DNA from: CAZDHT01 sp964505325 | GTDB lineage: Bacteria; Planctomycetota; PUPC01 | Direction: 5' to 3' | DNA length: 33,718 nt | Assembly (NCBI GenBank): GCA_964505325.1 | Contig: CAZDHT010000025.1 | Location: 1 to 33,718, forward strand | In this document: piece after piece, positions 30,006 through 33,718 of the stretch | Position numbering within the stretch: position 1 is the stretch's first letter | How the letters are laid out: every line of letters begins with the position of its first letter | The notes under the pieces: model-generated | Databases searched by the model: none | What the model was told of the DNA's origin: nothing | Seen by the model: the letters and a program-made list of their open reading frames with translations, nothing else | Translations under genes and position numbers: made by a program

Positions 30006-31328
30006 ATGCAAGCTCAGGTGGAAGACGTGGGACCATGCAAGAAGCTCTTGAAGATCGAGATCCCGCCGGAGAAGGTCAACGAGGAGCTGGACAAGGCCTA
30101 CGCGCAGCTCAACGACACCGTGCCCGTTCCGGGATTTCGCAGGGGGCACGTGCCCCGCTGGCTGATGCAGAGCAAGTTCGGGAAGCAAATCAACGACGAG
30201 ACCAAGGAAACGTTGATCGCCACGTCGTTCGACGACGTGGTCGCGGAGAACAAACTCGAGCCGATCGGCGAGCCGAAATTCGATGAGGAGATCGAGTTCA
30301 AGCCCGGCGAGCCGCTTTCCTTCGGCGTCACCATTGAGGTCCGCCCGGATTTCGACATTGACGACTACACCGGCCTACAGCTCAAGAGGGCGTCGGCCGA
30401 GCCGACGAAGGGCGAGCTGAAAGAACGTGTTGAGATGATCCGGCGGCAACGTGCAAAGTTGAAGGAAGTGACCAAAGGGTCGCCCAAGGCCGACGACGTC
30501 GTGAGCTGCCACATCACCCTCACGGAGGGCGACAAGACTTACCGCGACATCCCGGATCACCATTTCGTCGTTGGCGACCACGTCTTGGTGGGAATGACCC
30601 TGGACGAGACGGTCGAGCTGGTGAAGGGCGCGAAAGTGGGTGAGGCGGTCGAAAAGAAGATCAAGCTCCCCGACGAATATCCCGACGAGGCACAACGCGG
30701 CGCCGAGATGACGCTGGCGCTGAGGCTCCAGAAGATCCAGCGGCCCATGCTGCCCGAACTGACCGAGGAGTGGCTGAAAAAGATTGGGTTCGATTCGCGG
30801 AACGAGTTCGACGAAGAGGTCCGTGATGCCGTGCGGCGGGACAAGGAGCGCGCCGCCACGGACGAGCTCACCGAGCAGATGACGGAACAGCTTCTGAAGA
30901 AGGTCGATTTCGACCTGCCGGAGGATGTCATCGGCCACATGGCGGAGAGCGGCCTGGTACGCCAGAGCCTGAGCTTGCGCTACCAGGGCGTCCCGGCGGA
31001 GGAGATCAAGAAGCAACTCGACAAGCTGAAGGCCCAGTCTCGTGAGCGGGCCGAGAAGCAGGCCAAGCTGTACTTCATACTCAACAAGATCGGGGACAAG
31101 GAGCGGATCTTCGTCACAGAAGACGCGGTCAGTGCTCGCATTGACACCATGGCCGGCAACTCGGACCGCTCTTCGGAACAGATTCGGCGCGACCTGGAGA
31201 GCAGCGGCCGGCTGGCGGAGTTGCGTTCCTCGATGCGAGAAGAGGCCGTCAGGGCGTTCCTGCTGGAGAAGGCGACCATCAAGGAGCCGAAATCGTCCTC
31301 GAAGAAAGCCGCCAAGTCCAGCCAATAG
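30006..31328 (+). CDS. tig: Trigger factor, ribosome-associated chaperone
   Basis: A 440-residue protein from ATG 30006 (MQAQVEDVGPCKKLLKIEIP), the conserved trigger-factor beginning, with GAGGA about 10 nt upstream. ATG 29970 is in frame with a GGGGG before it and would add 12 residues. The N-domain carries the ribosome-docking signature GFRRGHVP. The middle PPIase-like domain (about residues 155-245) keeps FVVGDHVLVGMTLDETVELVKGAKVGE and KLPDEYPDEAQRGAE, but looks shorter than the E. coli FKBP domain, so isomerase activity is uncertain. The helical C-terminal chaperone arms follow and end in a Lys/Ser-rich tail. It forms a protein-quality block with clpP and clpX, the common bacterial order tig-clpP-clpX. 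Confidence 0.94.
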   Translation: MQAQVEDVGPCKKLLKIEIPPEKVNEELDKAYAQLNDTVPVPGFRRGHVPRWLMQSKFGKQINDETKETLIATSFDDVVAENKLEPIGEPKFDEEIEFKPGEPLSFGVTIEVRPDFDIDDYTGLQLKRASAEPTKGELKERVEMIRRQRAKLKEVTKGSPKADDVVSCHITLTEGDKTYRDIPDHHFVVGDHVLVGMTLDETVELVKGAKVGEAVEKKIKLPDEYPDEAQRGAEMTLALRLQKIQRPMLPELTEEWLKKIGFDSRNEFDEEVRDAVRRDKERAATDELTEQMTEQLLKKVDFDLPEDVIGHMAESGLVRQSLSLRYQGVPAEEIKKQLDKLKAQSRERAEKQAKLYFILNKIGDKERIFVTEDAVSARIDTMAGNSDRSSEQIRRDLESSGRLAELRSSMREEAVRAFLLEKATIKEPKSSSKKAAKSSQ

Positions 31329-31452
31329 GCGTGGCCGGCCCGGCCGTTACGCGGCGCTCCGGCCCTCACGGCGGCGAGAGCTGGGCGAACGTCTGTGACC
31401 CGGAACTGTCCGGCCGCCGCAAGAGCAAATTGAAGAGCGCGGAGGTATGGTG

Positions 31453-32085
31453 ATGAACAAGTTTGTGAGTGCGGGCGGGATCCTCAACCAGGAGCCGCTC
31501 ATCAGCCCGAGCGTGGTCGAGAAGTCGACCGAGCATCTGACTCACTGGGATGTGTTCTCGAGGCTGCTCAAGGACCGAATCGTCTTCATCGGCAACACCA
31601 TCGACCGGATCGTCTCGAACGTGATCATCGGACAACTCCTCTTCCTTCAGACGGACAAGGCGAAGGCGCAGGTCGACATTTACATCAATACCCCGGGCGG
31701 ATCGGTCGACGCCGGGCTGGCGATATACGACACCATGCGCTTTATCCGCTGCGAGGTGGCCACCTACTGCGTGGGCATGGCAGCGAGCATGGGGGCGGTT
31801 CTGCTGGCGGCCGGCAAGAAGGGGAAGCGCTTCGCACTGCCCAACGCGAAGATCATGCTGCACCAGCCGTGGGCATCCGGGATCGGCGGCGCCGCATCCG
31901 ACATCCAGATTCATGCCGAAGACATCCTCAAGACCAAGCGGCGCATCAACGAAATTCTCGCATTTCACACTGGACAGGCGCTCGAAAAGATCGAAAAGGA
32001 TACTGACAGGGATTTTATCATGACCGCCGAGGAGGCGAAGGAGTACGGCCTCATCGACGAAGTACTTGAGTACGCGAAAGGGTAA
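31453..32085 (+). CDS. clpP: ATP-dependent Clp protease proteolytic subunit
   Basis: A 210-residue serine peptidase with triad S112 (GMAASMGA), H137 (KIMLHQPW) and D187 (TDRDFIM). It assembles into two stacked heptamers that degrade proteins fed by ClpX. ATG 31453 is chosen because the strong GGAGGT (31441-31446) is 6 nt before it. ATG 31447 and GTG 31450 are in frame but too close. The N-terminus (about 30 residues before DVFSRLLKDRIVF) is longer than the mature form and would include a removable propeptide. Upstream, the 124-bp gap after tig shows no clear promoter. clpX follows after 6 bp. Confidence 0.96.
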   Translation: MNKFVSAGGILNQEPLISPSVVEKSTEHLTHWDVFSRLLKDRIVFIGNTIDRIVSNVIIGQLLFLQTDKAKAQVDIYINTPGGSVDAGLAIYDTMRFIRCEVATYCVGMAASMGAVLLAAGKKGKRFALPNAKIMLHQPWASGIGGAASDIQIHAEDILKTKRRINEILAFHTGQALEKIEKDTDRDFIMTAEEAKEYGLIDEVLEYAKG

Positions 32086-32091
32086 CTCCGC

Positions 32092-33381
32092 ATGGCCAAG
32101 CGATCTAGCGGACGCCGAGGCCCGGGGACGCCCGGCATGCAGCGATGCTCGTTCTGCGGCAAACGGGCCGAAGACGTCGACATGCTCATCCCATCGCCCA
32201 AGGGCGCGTGCATCTGCAACGAGTGCGTCGAGGTCTGCAGCACCATCCTCGGCTATGGCGCGCCGCACGAGCCCGTCGAACCGCAGCAGCTCACCATGCG
32301 GCGCCTGCCCACGCCGGTCGAGATCAAGACGCAGCTCGACAAATACGTCATCGGACAGGAGGCGCCCAAGAAAGTCCTGGCGGTCGCCGTGTACAACCAC
32401 TACAAGCGCCTCCTGGCAGGCGTCGACACCGACGATGTCGAACTGGAGAAGAGCAACATCCTGCTCATCGGCCCCACCGGCAGCGGCAAGACCCTCATGG
32501 CTCGCACGCTGGCCAAAATCCTCGACGTGCCATTCGCCATCGGCGACGCCACCACCCTCACCGAGGCCGGCTACGTCGGAGAGGACGTCGAGAACCTCCT
32601 GCTCCGGCTGCTCCAGAACTGCAACTTCGTCCCCGCCCGCGCCCAGCAGGGCATCGTGTTCCTCGACGAAATCGACAAGATCGGCCGGACGAGCCACAAC
32701 ATATCCATTACGCGCGACGTGTCGGGCGAGGGCGTCCAGCAGGCCCTGCTCAAGATGCTCGAAGGCACCATCGCCAACGTCCCGCCGCAGGGCGGCCGCA
32801 AGCACCCCGAGCAGCAGTACATCCAGATCGACACCTCACAGATCCTGTTCATCTGCAGCGGCACGTTCAGCGGCATCGAGAGCATCATCGGGCGCCGGGT
32901 CGGCCACAAAGTCATCGGCTTCAACCGCAACGTCACCGACGTAGACGAAGAGCAGCGCGGCCAACTGCTCCGCCAGGTCGCGCCGGGGGACCTCCTCGAG
33001 TACGGTCTCATCCCCGAGTTCATCGGCCGCCTGCCCGTGATCAGCGCGCTCGGGCCGCTGAGCGAGGACGAGCTGATACGCGTGCTGCTCGAGCCCAAAA
33101 ACGCCCTCATCCGCCAGTATCAGAAGTTCTTCGAGATGGAGAAATGCTCGCTCAAGTTCACCGAGGATGCCCTCCCCGAGGTGGTCAAGAAGGCCAAGGA
33201 GCGCGATACGGGGGCGCGGGCGCTGAGGGGCGTCATCGAGGAACTGATGTTGGACATCATGTACGAGCTGCCCTCGCACAAAGACATTAGCGACTACGTC
33301 ATCAACGGCGCCGTCGTTCGCGGCGAGCGCAGCGTCTACGAAGTCTCCGCCAAGAGCCAGACCAAGGGCAAGACGGCGTAG
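32092..33381 (+). CDS. clpX: ATP-dependent Clp protease ATP-binding subunit ClpX
   Basis: A 429-residue AAA+ unfoldase. The N-terminal zinc-binding domain has CSFCGK and CNECVEVC (four cysteines). Walker A is GPTGSGKT and Walker B VFLDEIDKI. Pore loops are GYVGEDVE and the RKH of GGRKHPEQQY, and the ClpP-docking IGF occurs in KVIGFNRN. FIGRLPVI and GARALRGVIEELM complete the sensor and arginine regions. The length is standard. It recognises and unfolds tagged substrates and passes them to ClpP, encoded 6 bp upstream. The stop lies about 50 bp before the promoter at 33431. Confidence 0.97.
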   Translation: MAKRSSGRRGPGTPGMQRCSFCGKRAEDVDMLIPSPKGACICNECVEVCSTILGYGAPHEPVEPQQLTMRRLPTPVEIKTQLDKYVIGQEAPKKVLAVAVYNHYKRLLAGVDTDDVELEKSNILLIGPTGSGKTLMARTLAKILDVPFAIGDATTLTEAGYVGEDVENLLLRLLQNCNFVPARAQQGIVFLDEIDKIGRTSHNISITRDVSGEGVQQALLKMLEGTIANVPPQGGRKHPEQQYIQIDTSQILFICSGTFSGIESIIGRRVGHKVIGFNRNVTDVDEEQRGQLLRQVAPGDLLEYGLIPEFIGRLPVISALGPLSEDELIRVLLEPKNALIRQYQKFFEMEKCSLKFTEDALPEVVKKAKERDTGARALRGVIEELMLDIMYELPSHKDISDYVINGAVVRGERSVYEVSAKSQTKGKTA

Positions 33382-33430
33382 GCCCACCACGTCGCCGCCG
33401 CCGCCCCGCGCAGAGAGCCAGCCTTCGCGC

Positions 33431-33459
33431 TTGCACAAAGCTCCCGCACCGCGTATAAC
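33431..33459 (+). promoter_or_regulatory. Promoter upstream of the methylase-like fragment
   Basis: TTGCAC (33431-33436), a 17-bp spacer and TATAAC (33454-33459). It points into the fragment starting at 33499, which also has a GGGAGGAA ribosome-binding site (33484-33491). Confidence 0.55.
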
Positions 33460-33498
33460 ACCCTTGCACCCAGGCGGAGCCTGCGGGAGGAACCGACC

Positions 33499-33718
33499 TT
33501 GCCCACGTTCGCCCAGGCCGGGAACGCCGTCGCCAAGCTCGCCCAGCGCTTCCGCCTGCACACGACCGAACGCGAGCGCGACTAGGAACTCCTCCAGCGC
33601 CATCCGCTTTGGCCGAAGCTACTGCGGACAGCGACGGAGGCAACGGACCGAAAGATCGACCGGCTCGTGCACGAACTCTACGCCGTGAGGCAGAAAGGAA
33701 TTCGGATTGTGGAGGAAG
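33499..33718 (+). pseudogene. Stop-interrupted C-terminal fragment of an Eco57I-type DNA methylase (runs off the window)
   Basis: From TTG 33499 the frame reads MPTFAQAGNAVAKLAQRF and on to a TAG at 33583-33585 (28 codons). The same frame then continues with ELLQRH and, further on, TEATDRKIDRLVHELYAV and IRIVEE up to the window end. The pattern (A)TDR-x-ID-LV-ELY followed by I-IVE is how many Eco57I-type restriction methylases and related enzymes end. Here it stands alone, with no methylase domain before it, only clpX 117 bp upstream. A good promoter and ribosome-binding site precede it. It is either a decayed remnant or, if the TAG is a sequencing error, a small protein made of only this helical tail. 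Confidence 0.5.

Overview
The window is GC-rich, tightly packed bacterial chromosome. It suggests a Gram-negative-type member of the Planctomycetota/PVC group or a neighbouring candidate phylum. The reasons are a large AsmA-like protein, Sec-exported WD40 and TPR proteins, an esterase with an NPCBM-like carbohydrate-binding end, an orphan PaaX-family protein, and an ebo-type cluster with an inositol-phosphate synthase. The phylum is inference; there is no 16S gene here.

Region 1 (1-11003, all minus strand) is an ebo-like operon with a passenger block. A promoter at 10976-11003 reads into inositol-3-phosphate synthase and a TatD-type hydrolase (EboB-like). Further along come a TIM-barrel sugar-phosphate isomerase, a UbiA-like membrane prenyltransferase (EboC-like), a second TIM barrel, and a nucleotide pyrophosphatase/phosphodiesterase (EboF-like) cut by the window edge. 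Between the hydrolase and the first TIM barrel sits a same-strand block of about 5 kb: a zinc-ribbon DNA adenine methylase, an overlapping PD-(D/E)XK nuclease (together a probable restriction-modification pair), and an exported WD40 protein.

Region 2 (11191-16453, plus strand) is a likely five-gene operon behind a near-consensus promoter and a perfect 19-bp palindrome. It encodes an endonuclease III-like protein with substituted catalytic positions and a histone H1-like basic tail, then hisG, an exported TPR protein, a YebC/TACO1 translation factor and a LOG-family phosphoribohydrolase.

Region 3 (16454-26538, minus strand) holds an envelope esterase, a 136-bp foldback MITE-like element, an AsmA-like protein, alanine racemase, TsaB and erythronate-4-phosphate dehydrogenase (PdxB). 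The terminal repeat of the foldback element supplies the stop codon of the AsmA-like gene.

Region 4 (26539-27953) is the most unusual part. An orphan PaaX-family protein, with a winged helix and a Cas2-like fold, is bracketed by four same-orientation copies of a 44-bp AT-rich hairpin (two upstream, two downstream), plus a decayed fifth copy and a duplicated scrap of the pdxB 5' end. I consider this the best candidate for an undescribed repeat/protein system.

Region 5 (27954-33718) is housekeeping: purC and a J-domain/TPR protein on the minus strand, then divergently a consensus promoter, tRNA-Gly(GCC), trigger factor, clpP and clpX. At the right edge a promoter and a strong ribosome-binding site lead into a stop-interrupted fragment that resembles the C-terminus of Eco57I-type DNA methylases.
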